Positions 34,300-44,741 of a DNA stretch of 64,000 bases are shown here, in pieces. The notes under the pieces are model-generated. The model was given only the letters and a program-made list of their open reading frames with translations, did not search any database and was not told where the DNA came from. Source of the DNA: Nocardiopsis metallicus (lineage in GTDB: Bacteria; Actinomycetota; Actinomycetes; Streptosporangiales; Streptosporangiaceae); assembly GCF_014201115.1 (NCBI RefSeq), contig NZ_JACHDO010000001.1, forward strand, positions 1,116,001-1,180,000. Reading direction: 5' to 3'. The position numbers and the translations under genes are program-made. The number at the start of each line of letters is the position of its first letter. The stretch's first letter is position 1.

Positions 34300-35073
34300 T
34301 CAGCTCTCGTTCCAGAACTGTTGGTAGGCCCGCACCAGCCAACGGTCGGCCCAGCCGGTGTCGGGGTGCTCGGGCAGGTGGGAGGTCCGGCACAGCTCCT
34401 CCAGCCGGGCCTCCAGCTCCTTGGCCCGGGACAGGGCGTCGTCGCGGCTGTGCTCGCCGCGGCGCAGGGCCAGCAGCCACCCGCGGTCGGGTTCGGGCAT
34501 GGGCAGGGTGAGGCCGCCGGTCTCCAGCAGCTCTACGCCCTGAAGGCCCAGCCGGACCATGTGGTAGGCGTACTTGGTGTCGAAGCCGTGCTGTTCCACC
34601 AGTTCGGGGCGGTTGGTGTGCTTGCCGCCGCGGGTTCCCGCCATCCGGTCGCGCTGGGCGCGCAGGTAACCGAGGTAGCGCTCGCCCGCCCTGCGGGAGA
34701 GGAAGCGCTCGGCGTTGGCGCGCAGGTCGCGGCCGAGGGGGGTGATGGTGACGATCTCGTGGTCGGGGACGAAGAGCGGCAGCAGGACGGCGGGGTTGCC
34801 CTCCAGCGCCAGACGGGTCCACTTGCGCAGTGAGTAGACGGTCAGGTCCAGGTCTCCGAAGCCCGACCGGGTGTGTTCGGGCTGGCTGCGGTAGATGTAC
34901 TGCTCGAAGGCGCGCAAACCGATGACGTACTCGGGCGGTTCGACGCACACACCCATCTCGTCGCGGTCGTTCTGGCCGTCGAGGCTGAGGCCGTGCGCGC
35001 CGGAGCCGACCTGGCAGCGCAGCACGGTGCCCTGCTCGGCGACGCGGGCGAACTCCTCGGTGGAGTGCTTCAC
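34300..35073 (-). CDS. Nucleotidyltransferase-superfamily protein (COG3541 type)
   Basis: About 257 residues. The Gly-Ser-Gly-Ala-His-Gly-Leu-Ser motif with a following Asp-Arg-Asp-Glu is the Gly-Ser...Asp-x-Asp active site of the DNA-polymerase-beta-like nucleotidyltransferases. Gln-Tyr-Ile-Tyr-Arg and Leu-Glu-Gly-Asn-Pro-Ala follow as in COG3541 members. It would transfer a nucleotide to an unknown acceptor. The GTG at 35073 has GGGAGG upstream; the frame continues to 35301 but that part overlaps the divergent promoter. It diverges from the DUF574 gene. Confidence 0.8.
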   Translation of the reverse strand: MKHSTEEFARVAEQGTVLRCQVGSGAHGLSLDGQNDRDEMGVCVEPPEYVIGLRAFEQYIYRSQPEHTRSGFGDLDLTVYSLRKWTRLALEGNPAVLLPLFVPDHEIVTITPLGRDLRANAERFLSRRAGERYLGYLRAQRDRMAGTRGGKHTNRPELVEQHGFDTKYAYHMVRLGLQGVELLETGGLTLPMPEPDRGWLLALRRGEHSRDDALSRAKELEARLEELCRTSHLPEHPDTGWADRWLVRAYQQFWNES

Positions 35074-35227
35074 CTGGGCCTCCCTGTTCGGTTGCCGTGT
35101 CTGCCGCAACCTATCGGGACCACGGTGGCTCCGACGACCGAATAAAAGGGAGTTTTGGTACTTGTCGGGCGGCTGTGGAGTCCGTTTACTGGTCCCGTAG
35201 TTCGCCCGGCACCAGTCGGGCGCGGCA

Positions 35228-36055
35228 GTGGAAAGCAGGACCGTGCCCCCCGAGAACCCCGAGATCCCCGAACCGAAGATCGACACCGCCGTTCCGCACA
35301 ACGCCAGGATCTGGAACTACTGGTTGGGAGGCAAGGACAACTACCCCGTCGACCGGGAGATGGGTGAGCAGATCCGCTCGTTCTTCCCCGAGATCGTCGA
35401 CAACGCCATCGCCGACCGTGCCTTCCTGGTCCGCGCCGTCACCTACCTGGCCGAGGAGAAGGGGATCCGGCAGTTCCTGGACATCGGTACGGGGCTGCCC
35501 ACCCACAACAACACCCACGAGGTCGCCCAGGCGGTGGCCCCTGACGCGCGCGTGGTGTACGCGGACAACGACCCGCTGGTCCTCGCGCACGCCCGGGCCC
35601 TGCTCACCGGCTCCGAGCAGGGTGCCACCGACTACGTCGACGCCGACCTGCGCGACCCGGACTCCATCCTGTCCGCGGCCGCCAAGACCCTGGACCTGAG
35701 CCAGCCGGTGGCCCTGATGCTGCTGGGCGTGGTCAACTTCGTGGCCGACGACGGGGAGGTGCGCTCGATCCTGGACCGGCTGCTGGGCGCTCTCGCACCC
35801 GGTAGCTACCTGGTGGTCTCCCACCCCACCGACGACATCGACAAGGAACGCGCCCACCAGGTGGCCGCGGCGTGGAACGAGAAGGGCACCCCCAAGCTCA
35901 CCATCCGTTCGGCGGCCGGCATCGAGGCGCTCTTCGAGGGTCTGGAGCTGTTGGAGCCGGGAGTGGTCTCCTGCTCGCTGTGGCGCCCGGAACCGGCCGA
36001 GGTCGGCAGTATCCGCCCGGTTGCCGAATACGGCGGGGTGGCCCGCAAACCCTAG
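35228..36055 (+). CDS. SAM-dependent methyltransferase (DUF574 family)
   Basis: A 275-residue protein of the actinobacterial DUF574 methyltransferases. The hallmark Ala-Arg-Ile-Trp-Asn-Tyr-Trp-Leu-Gly-Gly-Lys-Asp-Asn is at residues 27-39. The SAM-binding Phe-Leu-Asp-Ile-Gly-Thr-Gly-Leu-Pro and acidic strand Val-Val-Tyr-Ala-Asp-Asn-Asp-Pro follow. Streptomyces genomes often carry many copies, with unknown substrates. Either GTG 35228 or GTG 35243 could be the start; the second has an AGGA, but too close. No partner genes are apparent. Confidence 0.88.
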   Translation: MESRTVPPENPEIPEPKIDTAVPHNARIWNYWLGGKDNYPVDREMGEQIRSFFPEIVDNAIADRAFLVRAVTYLAEEKGIRQFLDIGTGLPTHNNTHEVAQAVAPDARVVYADNDPLVLAHARALLTGSEQGATDYVDADLRDPDSILSAAAKTLDLSQPVALMLLGVVNFVADDGEVRSILDRLLGALAPGSYLVVSHPTDDIDKERAHQVAAAWNEKGTPKLTIRSAAGIEALFEGLELLEPGVVSCSLWRPEPAEVGSIRPVAEYGGVARKP

Positions 36056-36495
36056 TGCGACAGGAAAGTCGCACGTGATGAGTGAACTACGCAAAGAGGG
36101 GGCGGTGGATGCCGAACAGATGGTTCCAGGTCAGTGTTTCAGGCCTGTTCCCACCCTGACATGCGTCGCTGGTAACGGCGGGGTGTGAAGCCCAGGGCTC
36201 AAGCCCGAGGAATCCCGCACCCTCCGGGAGTCACAGGCCAGGCAAGGACCGAGCGGGTGAACGCCAGTGAACCCCCCAATGACGTCTCGTGATGCGGCCC
36301 TCGGGCGCGTCAGCCACCGTGGCGCAGACCAGGCCCCTTCCGGTGCCCCGGGGAAGAGCCCAGCGATGCTCCAGCGGCACGACATCGGGACACGACGCGG
36401 GTGCGCCCTGGTAGGCCCGGGGGCCGGACACAGGTAAGCCCCGGGTCCGTGCACCGTGACTGGTGTGTACGGACCCGGGGCAGGTGTGCGTGGGT
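36056..36495. other. 440-bp stretch before the paaK stop
   Basis: No gene is supported; the frames on both strands are short or low-complexity. It ends with the strong hairpin at 36438-36481 that should stop the leftward paaK transcript. Confidence 0.5.
36438..36481 (-). terminator. Terminator of paaK
   Basis: A perfect 13-bp GC-rich stem (GCCCCGGGTCCGT and its complement) with an 18-base loop that can itself pair (CACC with GGTG). It begins about 15 bases past the paaK stop on the minus strand. Confidence 0.75.
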
Positions 36496-37854
<1,359 letters not shown>

Positions 37855-37970
37855 GGGCCTCTCCGGGTACTGTGCGCGGTGTTCCGTCAGGCTTGCGGGG
37901 CCTGGGAGGTTCGGCGGCGCGGCCGCGCTGAGGTGGATCTTCGGCCGGTCCGCTGGGAGGGCCGACTTGC

Positions 37971-37992
37971 TTACTGACCGAACGTTCGGTTA
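37971..37992. promoter_or_regulatory. PaaR-type operator in the paaK/thiolase promoter
   Basis: A 22-bp site centred on the perfect palindrome ACCGAACGTTCGGT (37977-37990). It is identical to the site before paaA. The form ACTnACCG...CGGTnA matches what I recall of the actinobacterial PaaR (TetR family) binding motif, released by phenylacetyl-CoA. Confidence 0.8.
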
Positions 37993-38097
37993 CTAATGCA
38001 TTTACTCAGTCTCCGACATGCCGTGTCAAGGAGGTGTGTCGATGAGTTCACACTGGACGGTGGCGCAGACCACCGTAGTCAACATGGGAGGCCGTTC

Positions 38098-39333
38098 GTG
38101 AGCGACGTCTACGTGGTCGACGGGGTGCGTACCCCTCAGGGCCGTTACGGGGGCGCCCTCGCGGCCGTCCGTCCCGACGACCTCGCCGCCCGGGTCGTGT
38201 CCGAGGTGGTCCGCCGCGCCGGAGTCCCCGGTGACGTCGTGGACGAGGTCATCCTCGGCGCCGCCAACCAGGCCGGTGAGGACAACCGCAACGTGGCCCG
38301 GATGGCCGCCCTGCTGGCCGGACTGGACCCCAAGGTCCCCGGCTACACCGTCAACCGGCTGTGCGCCAGCGGCCTGACCGCCGTCTCCTCGGCCGCGCAG
38401 GCCATCCGCGCCGGTGAGGCCGACGTGATCGTCGCCGGCGGCGTGGAGTCCATGACCCGCGCCCCCTGGGTGATGGCCAAGCCCGGCACCCCCTGGGCCA
38501 AGCCGGGCGAGGTCGCCGACACCTCCCTGGGCTGGCGCTTCACCAACCCGCGCTTCGCCGCGGCCGACGCGAAGGTCGCCGACGGCGCCGCCCCCGACGA
38601 GCTGCGCTACACGCTGTCCATGGGCGAGACCGCCGAGGAGGTCGCCACCCTGGAGGGCCTCACCCGCCAGGAGTGCGACGCCTTCGCACTGCGCAGCCAC
38701 GAGCGCGCCGTCGCCGCCGCCCAGGCGGGCCGCTTCGCCGACGAGATCGTCCCGGTCACCGTGCACGGCCGCAAGGGCCAGACCCACGAGGTCACCGAGG
38801 ACGAGGGCCCGCGCCCGGGCTCCACCATGGAGAGCCTGGGCAAGCTCCGCCCGGTCTTCCGCCAGGGCGGCATCGTCACCGCCGGTAACTCCTCCTCGCT
38901 CTCCGACGGCGCCTCCGCGCTGGTCCTGGCCAGCGCCGAGGCCGTGCGCAAGTACGACCTCACCCCCCGCGCCCGGGTGGTCGCATCCGCCTCCGCCGGG
39001 GTCGACCCCCAGGTCATGGGCCTGGGGCCGGTCCCGGCCGCCCAGAAGGTTCTGGCCCGCGCCGGGTGGAAGCTGGACGAGGTCGGCGCGGTCGAGCTCA
39101 ACGAGGCCTTCGCCGCCCAGTCACTGGGCGTGATGCGACAGCTCGGCCTGGACGAGTCCCGGGTCAACGCCGACGGCGGCGCCATCGCCCTGGGCCACCC
39201 GCTCGGCTCCTCCGGCGCCCGCATCCTGGTCACGCTGGTGAACCGCATGGAGCGCGAGGACGCCCAGCGAGGTCTGGCCACCCTGTGCGTGGGCGTGGGC
39301 CAGGGCACCGCACTCCTGGTGGAGCGCCCGTGA
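38098..39333 (+). CDS. paaJ: Thiolase of the phenylacetate pathway (PaaJ-like)
   Basis: A 411-residue thiolase. The active Cys89 sits in Asn-Arg-Leu-Cys-Ala-Ser-Gly-Leu, the His in Gly-His-Pro-Leu-Gly-Ser-Ser-Gly-Ala-Arg near residue 370 and the second Cys in Leu-Cys-Val-Gly-Val-Gly-Gln-Gly. In this pathway it would cleave 3-oxoadipyl-CoA to acetyl-CoA and succinyl-CoA. GTG 38098 was chosen for the GGGAGG seven bases upstream; the frame extends 34 codons further left through the operator region. It is first in an operon with overlapping stops and starts. A general acetyl-CoA C-acetyltransferase is the alternative. Confidence 0.88.
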   Translation: MSDVYVVDGVRTPQGRYGGALAAVRPDDLAARVVSEVVRRAGVPGDVVDEVILGAANQAGEDNRNVARMAALLAGLDPKVPGYTVNRLCASGLTAVSSAAQAIRAGEADVIVAGGVESMTRAPWVMAKPGTPWAKPGEVADTSLGWRFTNPRFAAADAKVADGAAPDELRYTLSMGETAEEVATLEGLTRQECDAFALRSHERAVAAAQAGRFADEIVPVTVHGRKGQTHEVTEDEGPRPGSTMESLGKLRPVFRQGGIVTAGNSSSLSDGASALVLASAEAVRKYDLTPRARVVASASAGVDPQVMGLGPVPAAQKVLARAGWKLDEVGAVELNEAFAAQSLGVMRQLGLDESRVNADGGAIALGHPLGSSGARILVTLVNRMEREDAQRGLATLCVGVGQGTALLVERP

Positions 39334-40085
39334 GCCAGTACTCCGAAACCCGGTTCGAGACGCTTGAGGTCGAGTGGCGCGAGGACCGTGTGGTGGTCGA
39401 ACTGCACCGCCCCGAGGCCCGCAACGCCATCAACGCCGAGATGATCGCCGAGCTGCACCAGGTGTGCGCCCGGATCGAGGCCGCTCCCAAACCGCTGCTG
39501 CTCACCGGCCACGGCACCGTGTTCGCGGGCGGGGCCGATATCTCCGAGCTGCGCGAACGCGGCCGGGAGGAAGCCCTGGCCGGGATCAACAGCCGTCTGT
39601 TCGAGCGGCTGCACCGGCTCCAGGCGCCCACCGTGGCGGCGGTCGACGGCTTCGCGCTGGGAGGTGGCGCCGAGCTGTCCTACGCCTGCGACATCCGTAT
39701 CGCCACCCCCACCGCCGTGTTCGCCCAGCCCGAGCCGGGCCTGGGCATCATCGCCGGGGCCGGAGCCTGCTGGCGGCTCAAGGAACTGGTCGGCACCTCG
39801 GTCGCCAAGCAGGTGCTGATCGGCGGATTCAAGCTGGACGCCGAGGCCGCGCTGCGCCACGGCCTGGTCGCCGAGATCGTCCCGTCCGAGACACTTCGTG
39901 AGCGCGCGCACGGCCTGATCGACCGGATGGCCGCCTCCTCGGCGATGGCCCTGCGCATGACCAAGATGGTGCTGGACGCCGACGGCGTGCACCCGCTGGC
40001 CGACGACCTCACACAGGCGGTGCTGTTCGAGAGCGCCGACAAGCACGACCGCATGACCCGTTTCCTGGAGAGGAAGAAGCGTTGA
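39330..40085 (+). CDS. paaF: Enoyl-CoA hydratase (PaaF-like)
   Basis: A 251-residue crotonase-fold enzyme. Oxyanion-hole strands (Val-Phe-Ala-Gly-Gly-Ala-Asp-Ile and Ala-Leu-Gly-Gly-Gly-Ala-Glu) and both hydratase glutamates are visible, in Gly-Gly-Ala-Glu-Leu and Phe-Ala-Gln-Pro-Glu-Pro-Gly-Leu-Gly. Both acids support true hydratase activity, here on 2,3-dehydroadipyl-CoA. It starts at a GTG overlapping the thiolase stop by four bases and ends overlapping the next start, so it is translationally coupled both ways. Confidence 0.85.
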   Translation: MSQYSETRFETLEVEWREDRVVVELHRPEARNAINAEMIAELHQVCARIEAAPKPLLLTGHGTVFAGGADISELRERGREEALAGINSRLFERLHRLQAPTVAAVDGFALGGGAELSYACDIRIATPTAVFAQPEPGLGIIAGAGACWRLKELVGTSVAKQVLIGGFKLDAEAALRHGLVAEIVPSETLRERAHGLIDRMAASSAMALRMTKMVLDADGVHPLADDLTQAVLFESADKHDRMTRFLERKKR

Positions 40086-40990
40086 GCTCCGACAGCAGCG
40101 CCCCCGACGACACCGCCTCCGGCATCACCCCGCAGGGTGTGCCCGCCACCGTCGCCGTCATCGGCGGCGGCACCATGGGCGCCGGCATCGTTCAGCAGTT
40201 CCTGATGGCCGGCGCGGGCGTGGTGCTGGTCGAGGCCACCGCCGAGGCCGCCGACGCCGGTCGCGGCCGGGTCGGCGCCGGTCTGGACAAGGCCCGCGAG
40301 CGCGGCAAGATCGACGCCGAGCCCGCCGCCTACCTCGCCCGGCTGAGCACCGTCACCGACGCCTCGGACATTCCGGCCGACGCCGGTCTGGTCGTGGAGG
40401 CCGTCCCGGAGAGGCCCGAACTCAAGCTCGCGGTGCTCACCGCCGCCGAGGCCGCCGTCGGTGAGGACGCCGTCCTGGCCTCCAACACCAGCTCGCTGTC
40501 GGTCACCGAGCTGGCCGCCGCGCTCAAGCGCCCCGGCCGTTTCCTGGGCACCCACTTCTTCAACCCGGTCCCCGCCTCCAAACTCGTGGAGATCGTGACC
40601 GCCCCCGAGACCGACCCCGCCGTCCTCGAAGCGGTGCGCGGCTGGGCCGGCGCCCTGGGCAAGACCGAGATCGTGGTCCGCGACGCCCCCGGCTTCGCCA
40701 CCAGCCGCCTCGGCGTCATGCTGGGCCTGGAGGCTATCCGCATGGTCGAGGAGGGCGTCGCCTCGCCCGCCGACATCGACACGGCCATGGAGCTCGGCTA
40801 CCGCCACCCGATGGGCCCGCTCAAGCTCACCGACCTGGTCGGGCTCGACGTGCGCCTGGCCATCGCCGAGTACCTGGCCACCGAACTGGGGGACCGGTTC
40901 TCGCCGCCGGAGCTCTTGCGCCGTAAGGTCGCCGAGGGCAAGCTCGGCCGCAAGAGCGGCGAGGGCTTCCACATCTGGGACAAGGGATAA
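40082..40990 (+). CDS. paaH: 3-hydroxyacyl-CoA dehydrogenase (PaaH-like)
   Basis: A 302-residue NAD-dependent dehydrogenase that would oxidise 3-hydroxyadipyl-CoA. The Rossmann motif Ile-Gly-Gly-Gly-Thr-Met-Gly-Ala-Gly-Ile is near residues 23-32. Ala-Ser-Asn-Thr-Ser-Ser-Leu and Gly-Thr-His-Phe-Phe-Asn-Pro-Val carry the catalytic His, and Gly-Phe-Ala-Thr-Ser-Arg follows in the C-terminal domain. The start is TTG 40082, overlapping the preceding stop. It is a single-domain enzyme, shorter than the fused E. coli PaaH. Confidence 0.88.
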   Translation: MSSDSSAPDDTASGITPQGVPATVAVIGGGTMGAGIVQQFLMAGAGVVLVEATAEAADAGRGRVGAGLDKARERGKIDAEPAAYLARLSTVTDASDIPADAGLVVEAVPERPELKLAVLTAAEAAVGEDAVLASNTSSLSVTELAAALKRPGRFLGTHFFNPVPASKLVEIVTAPETDPAVLEAVRGWAGALGKTEIVVRDAPGFATSRLGVMLGLEAIRMVEEGVASPADIDTAMELGYRHPMGPLKLTDLVGLDVRLAIAEYLATELGDRFSPPELLRRKVAEGKLGRKSGEGFHIWDKG

Positions 40991-41002
40991 GGGAGACAAG
41001 GC

Positions 41003-41791
41003 GTGAGTGAAGTCAAGGCGGCGGAGTTCGTCGAGGCCGACGGGGTCGCCACCATCCGGCTGAACCGACCGGGGCTGACCCGCGGGGCCAAGGAGGAGTT
41101 GCTGGCCGCGGTGCGTCAGGCGGCCGAGTCCACCACCGCCCGCGCGGTGCTGTTCCTCGGTTCGGACAAGGCGTTCTGTCTGGGCCAGGACCTGGCCGAG
41201 CACGCGCAGATCCTGTCGGAGACCCCCGACCAGGCGCTGACCACGGTGCGCGAGCACTACAACAAGATCGTGCTGGGCCTGGAGGAGATCCAGGTTCCCG
41301 TCGTGGTCGGGATCGGCGGTGCCTGCGTGGGCGCCGGGATGGGGTTCGCCCTCGCCGGAGACGTGCGCGTGGCCGCCCGCAAGGCCAAGTTCGGGACGGC
41401 CTTCACCGGTATCGGCCTGGCCTCGGACTCGGGGCTGGCCTACCGCCTGGTGAGCTCGCTGGGCCAAGCGCGCGCCATGGAGCTCATGCTGCTGGGCACG
41501 GTGTTCGGTGCCGAGCGCGCCCGCGAGCTGGGCCTGGTCACCGAGGTCGTGGACGACCAGGACTGGGAGAAGCGCGCCCGCGAGCTCGCCGTCCAGCTGG
41601 CCTCGGGCCCGACGGCGGCCTTCGTGGCGGCCAAGCGCGAGGTGCGCTCGGCGGCCGAGGGCCAGATGGAGCTGCCTGAGCTGCTGGAGGAGGAGGCCGA
41701 GCTGCAGAACCAGCTCGGTGTGACCGCCGACCACGTCGGCGCGGTCAAGGCCTTCCTGAACAAGCAGAAGCCGACCTTCACGGGTCAGTAG
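41003..41791 (+). CDS. paaG: Ring-1,2-epoxyphenylacetyl-CoA isomerase (PaaG-like)
   Basis: A 262-residue crotonase-fold enzyme. The hydratase glutamates are absent. Instead Gly-Leu-Ala-Ser-Asp-Ser-Gly-Leu carries the single Asp typical of PaaG, which isomerises the epoxide to the seven-membered oxepin-CoA and also moves double bonds. The oxyanion-hole region is Phe-Cys-Leu-Gly-Gln-Asp-Leu. The GTG start is twelve bases after the paaH stop with GGGAGAC before it. It ends the first paa operon; a hairpin follows at 41813-41835. Confidence 0.87.
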   Translation: MSEVKAAEFVEADGVATIRLNRPGLTRGAKEELLAAVRQAAESTTARAVLFLGSDKAFCLGQDLAEHAQILSETPDQALTTVREHYNKIVLGLEEIQVPVVVGIGGACVGAGMGFALAGDVRVAARKAKFGTAFTGIGLASDSGLAYRLVSSLGQARAMELMLLGTVFGAERARELGLVTEVVDDQDWEKRARELAVQLASGPTAAFVAAKREVRSAAEGQMELPELLEEEAELQNQLGVTADHVGAVKAFLNKQKPTFTGQ

Positions 41792-41812
41792 AAGTCCGCT
41801 GGAGGGCCCGTA

Positions 41813-41835
41813 GCCGGTCCCCGCGGGGCACCGGC
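41813..41835 (+). terminator. Hairpin after paaG
   Basis: GCCGGT...ACCGGC arms enclosing CCCC/GGGG, with a further CCGGCT 3' copy. It has no T-run. It separates the first paa operon from the paaA operator 78 bp later. Confidence 0.5.
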
Positions 41836-41912
41836 GGGGCGCCGGCTCAGTGACCTGCTCGGATTCGGGGGCCCGGGGACTTGCGTTGGGCGCCCGGATC
41901 CGGGGATACTAA

Positions 41913-41934
41913 TTACTGACCGAACGTTCGGTTA
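41913..41934. promoter_or_regulatory. PaaR-type operator before paaA
   Basis: The same 22 bases as at 37971-37992, centred on ACCGAACGTTCGGT (41919-41932). It ends 17 bp before the paaA start, so a bound repressor would block transcription or the promoter itself. Confidence 0.8.
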
Positions 41935-41951
41935 TGAATGGGGAAAGAGCA

Positions 41952-42932
41952 ATGTCGACCACGGCCCAGGAAGCGCCCCCCGGCGCCGACGAGGCGCTCC
42001 AGGCGGAATTCGACGCCCGGATCGCCGCCAACCAGCGCATCGAGCCGCGTGACTGGATGCCCGAGGCCTACCGCAGGACCCTCATCCGCCAGGTCTCCCA
42101 GCACGCGCACTCGGAGATCATCGGGATGCAGCCCGAGGGCGACTGGATCGCGACCGCGCCCAGCCTGCGCCGCAAGGCCATCCTGCTGGCCAAGGTCCAG
42201 GACGAGGCCGGGCACGGCCTGTACCTGTACGCGGCCGCCGAGACCCTCGGCGTGGACCGGGGCGACCTCACCGAGCGGCTCATCGAGGGCCGCCAGAAGT
42301 ACTCCTCGATCTTCAACTACCCCTCGCTGAGCTACGCCGACGTCGGCGTCATCGGCTGGCTGGTCGACGGCGCCGCGATCTGCAACCAGGTCCCGCTGTG
42401 CCGCACCTCCTTCGGCCCCTACGCCCGCGCCATGGTGCGCATCTGCAAGGAGGAGTCCTTCCACCAGCGGCAGGGCTACGAGCTGCTGATGCGCATGATG
42501 GAGGGCACCGAGGGCCAGCGGAAGATGGTCCAGGACGCCGTCGACCGCTGGTGGTGGCCGTCCCTGATGATGTTCGGCCCGCCCGACGCCGACTCGCCCA
42601 ACACCCAGCAGTCCATGACCTGGGGCATCAAGATCGACACCAACGACGACCTGCGCCAGAAGTTCGTCGACATGACCGTCCCCCAGGCCGAGAAGCTGGG
42701 CGTGACCCTGCCCGACCCCGAGCTGGCCTGGAACGCCGAGCGCGGCCATTACGACTTCGGTGACCCGGACTGGAACGAGTTCAAGCAGGTCATCTCCGGG
42801 GCCGGCCCCAAGAACGCCGAGCGGATCACCCGCAGGCGCGCCGCCCACGAGAAGGGCGCGTGGGTCCGCGAGGCCGCCACCGCCTACGCCGAGAAGCAGC
42901 AGAAGAAGAGCGCCCAGGAGGCCGCCGTATGA
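41952..42932 (+). CDS. paaA: Phenylacetyl-CoA epoxidase subunit PaaA (catalytic)
   Basis: A 326-residue di-iron oxygenase subunit that epoxidises the ring of phenylacetyl-CoA. The Glu-x-x-His iron motifs are visible in Val-Gln-Asp-Glu-Ala-Gly-His-Gly and Lys-Glu-Glu-Ser-Phe-His-Gln-Arg. Conserved PaaA stretches such as Arg-Trp-Trp-Trp-Pro-Ser-Leu and Gly-Ile-Lys follow. ATG 41952 was preferred over the ATG six codons earlier because it has GGGGAAAG and lies clear of the operator. The stop overlaps paaB. Confidence 0.95.
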   Translation: MSTTAQEAPPGADEALQAEFDARIAANQRIEPRDWMPEAYRRTLIRQVSQHAHSEIIGMQPEGDWIATAPSLRRKAILLAKVQDEAGHGLYLYAAAETLGVDRGDLTERLIEGRQKYSSIFNYPSLSYADVGVIGWLVDGAAICNQVPLCRTSFGPYARAMVRICKEESFHQRQGYELLMRMMEGTEGQRKMVQDAVDRWWWPSLMMFGPPDADSPNTQQSMTWGIKIDTNDDLRQKFVDMTVPQAEKLGVTLPDPELAWNAERGHYDFGDPDWNEFKQVISGAGPKNAERITRRRAAHEKGAWVREAATAYAEKQQKKSAQEAAV

Positions 42933-43240
42933 GCAGCAACGACAACGCGGCCCCGGCCCGCCCCGAGTGGCCCCTCTACGAGGTCTTCGTCCGCGGCAAG
43001 CGCGGCCTGAACCACGTGCACGTCGGTTCGCTGCACGCCCCCGACGAGGTCATGGCGCTGCACAACGCCCGCAACCTCTACACCCGCCGCAACGAGGGCG
43101 TGAGCATCTGGGTCGTGCTCGCCGAGAACATCACCGCGTCCAGCCCGGACGAGAAGGACCCCTACTTCGAGCCCAGCGGTGACAAGGTCTACCGCCACCC
43201 GACCTTCTACCCCATCCCCGAGGACGTCCCGCACATCTAG
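42929..43240 (+). CDS. paaB: Phenylacetyl-CoA epoxidase subunit PaaB
   Basis: A 103-residue subunit with the typical N-terminal Trp-Pro-Leu-Tyr-Glu-Val-Phe-Val-Arg, then [12 protein letters not shown] and Ile-Trp-Val-Val. It is a small scaffold protein bridging PaaA/PaaC and the reductase. The start overlaps the paaA stop (ATGA). A 75-bp gap with a small GGCGCC hairpin separates it from paaC. Confidence 0.95.
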   Translation: MSSNDNAAPARPEWPLYEVFVRGKRGLNHVHVGSLHAPDEVMALHNARNLYTRRNEGVSIWVVLAENITASSPDEKDPYFEPSGDKVYRHPTFYPIPEDVPHI

Positions 43241-43315
43241 CGGAACACCGAGCCGTTCGGGGCGCCGCCCGCAAGGCGCCGGGGCCAGGTCAGCACGAGT
43301 CTTCAAGGAACAAAC

Positions 43316-44194
43316 ATGAGTGGCGAGAACATTTTCACCGGTCTGACCGAGGAGCACGACGGCGACGCCCGTTGGGCCTTCGGCACCGGCTTCACCGAGG
43401 CGCTCGCGGGCGTGGACACCACCCTGCCCGCGGGGGTGGACGGTGCGGACCTGGCGACCTACTGCCAGATGCTCGGCGATGACGCCCTCGTCCAGTCCCA
43501 GCGCCTCGTCCAGTGGGTGACCGACGCCCCCGAACTGGAGGAGGAGGTCGCCCTGGCCAACATCGCGCTGGACCTGCTCGGCCAGGCCCGGCTCCTGCTG
43601 GCCCGTGCCGGACAGGCCGACGGCACCGGCCGCGACGAGGACGCCTTCGCCTACCACCGGGACCCCGCGCAGTTCCGCAACACGCACCTGACCGAGGCCC
43701 CGCGCGGCGACTTCGCCCGCGCGATCGCCACCCTGCTCGTGCTCTCCAGCTGGCGCCTGGCCGTCTTCACCCGCCTGGCCGACAGCAAGGACCCCGTGCT
43801 CTCCGCGATCGCCGCCAAGGGCGTGAACGAACTCGCCTACCACCGCGAGTACGCCGTGTCCTGGGCCCTGCGCCTGGGTGACGGAACCCCCTACTCCAAC
43901 GAGCGCATGCGCGAGGCCGTCGCCGAGGTGTGGCCGCTGACCGGCGAGCTTTTCGCCACCCACCCCGTGGAGGCCGCCCTGGCCGCCCAGGGTGTGGGCG
44001 TGGACCCCGCCTCGGTACGCGAGGAGGTCCACGAGGTCCTCACCCGGGTACTGACCGCCGCGACCCTGGCCGCCCCGGCACCGTTCCCCCAGAGCGCCGT
44101 CGCCGGACGCGAGGGCAGGCACACCAGCGAACTCGCCCCGCTGCTGGAGGAGCTCCAGCGCGTGGCCCGGGAGCACCCGGAGGCGACATGGTAA
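43316..44194 (+). CDS. paaC: Phenylacetyl-CoA epoxidase subunit PaaC (structural)
   Basis: A 292-residue protein of the di-iron family without a full iron site, acting as the structural partner of PaaA. Conserved blocks include Tyr-Cys-Gln-Met-Leu-Gly-Asp-Asp-Ala-Leu, Ala-Asn-Ile-Ala-Leu-Asp-Leu-Leu-Gly-Gln-Ala-Arg and Glu-Leu-Ala-Tyr-His-Arg-Glu-Tyr. The ATG 43316 is preceded by AAGGAACAA. Its stop overlaps paaD by seven bases. Confidence 0.94.
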   Translation: MSGENIFTGLTEEHDGDARWAFGTGFTEALAGVDTTLPAGVDGADLATYCQMLGDDALVQSQRLVQWVTDAPELEEEVALANIALDLLGQARLLLARAGQADGTGRDEDAFAYHRDPAQFRNTHLTEAPRGDFARAIATLLVLSSWRLAVFTRLADSKDPVLSAIAAKGVNELAYHREYAVSWALRLGDGTPYSNERMREAVAEVWPLTGELFATHPVEAALAAQGVGVDPASVREEVHEVLTRVLTAATLAAPAPFPQSAVAGREGRHTSELAPLLEELQRVAREHPEATW

Positions 44195-44739
44195 CCAGCA
44201 CCAGCACGGACACCGGAACCGGCACGGCTCGGGGTGCCGGGGCCGAGCGCAAGCTGTGGGAGGCCGCCGCCGCGGTCACCGACCCCGAACTGCCGATGCT
44301 CACCCTCGCCGACCTGGGCATCCTGCGTGACGTCGCGGTGGAGGACGACGGCACCGCCGCGGTGTGGATCACCCCCACCTACTCCGGGTGTCCCGCCCTC
44401 GCCGAGATGCGCGTGGACGTGGACCGCGCCGTGCGCGCCGCCGGGTTCGAGCGCGTGGAGGTGCGCACCGCGCTCTCCCCGGCCTGGACCACCGACTGGA
44501 TCACCGACGAGGGCAGGCGCAAGCTCACCGAGCACGGCATCTCCCCGCCCGGTGGGGCGCCCAAGCGCCCTGCCGGTCCCGTCCCGCTCACCCTGATGCC
44601 GACCCGTACCGTCCCGCGCTGCCCGCTGTGCGGCGCGGCCGACACCGAGGAACTGTCCCGGTTCGGCGCGACCTCCTGCAAGTCGCTGCACCGCTGCCGG
44701 AGCTGCCTCGAACCGTTCGAGCACGTCAAGGAGATCTGA
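44188..44739 (+). CDS. paaD: PaaD, iron-sulfur maturation-type subunit
   Basis: A 183-residue MIP18/DUF59-type protein required for epoxidase activity, probably in assembling the reductase's cluster. Asp-Pro-Glu-Leu-Pro and Pro-Thr-Tyr-Ser-Gly-Cys-Pro-Ala are the DUF59 core. The C-terminal zinc-ribbon-like Cys-Pro-Leu-Cys...Cys-Lys...Cys-Arg-Ser-Cys is as in PaaD. It has a longer Ser/Thr N-terminus than E. coli PaaD. ATG at 44188 overlaps the paaC end. Confidence 0.93.
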   Translation: MVTSTSTDTGTGTARGAGAERKLWEAAAAVTDPELPMLTLADLGILRDVAVEDDGTAAVWITPTYSGCPALAEMRVDVDRAVRAAGFERVEVRTALSPAWTTDWITDEGRRKLTEHGISPPGGAPKRPAGPVPLTLMPTRTVPRCPLCGAADTEELSRFGATSCKSLHRCRSCLEPFEHVKEI

Positions 44740-44741
44740 CC

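Noticed and set aside
43261..43280. GGCGCC hairpin between paaB and paaC as a terminator
   Set aside because: Six-base arms only, inside an operon that must be read through; at most an mRNA stability element.
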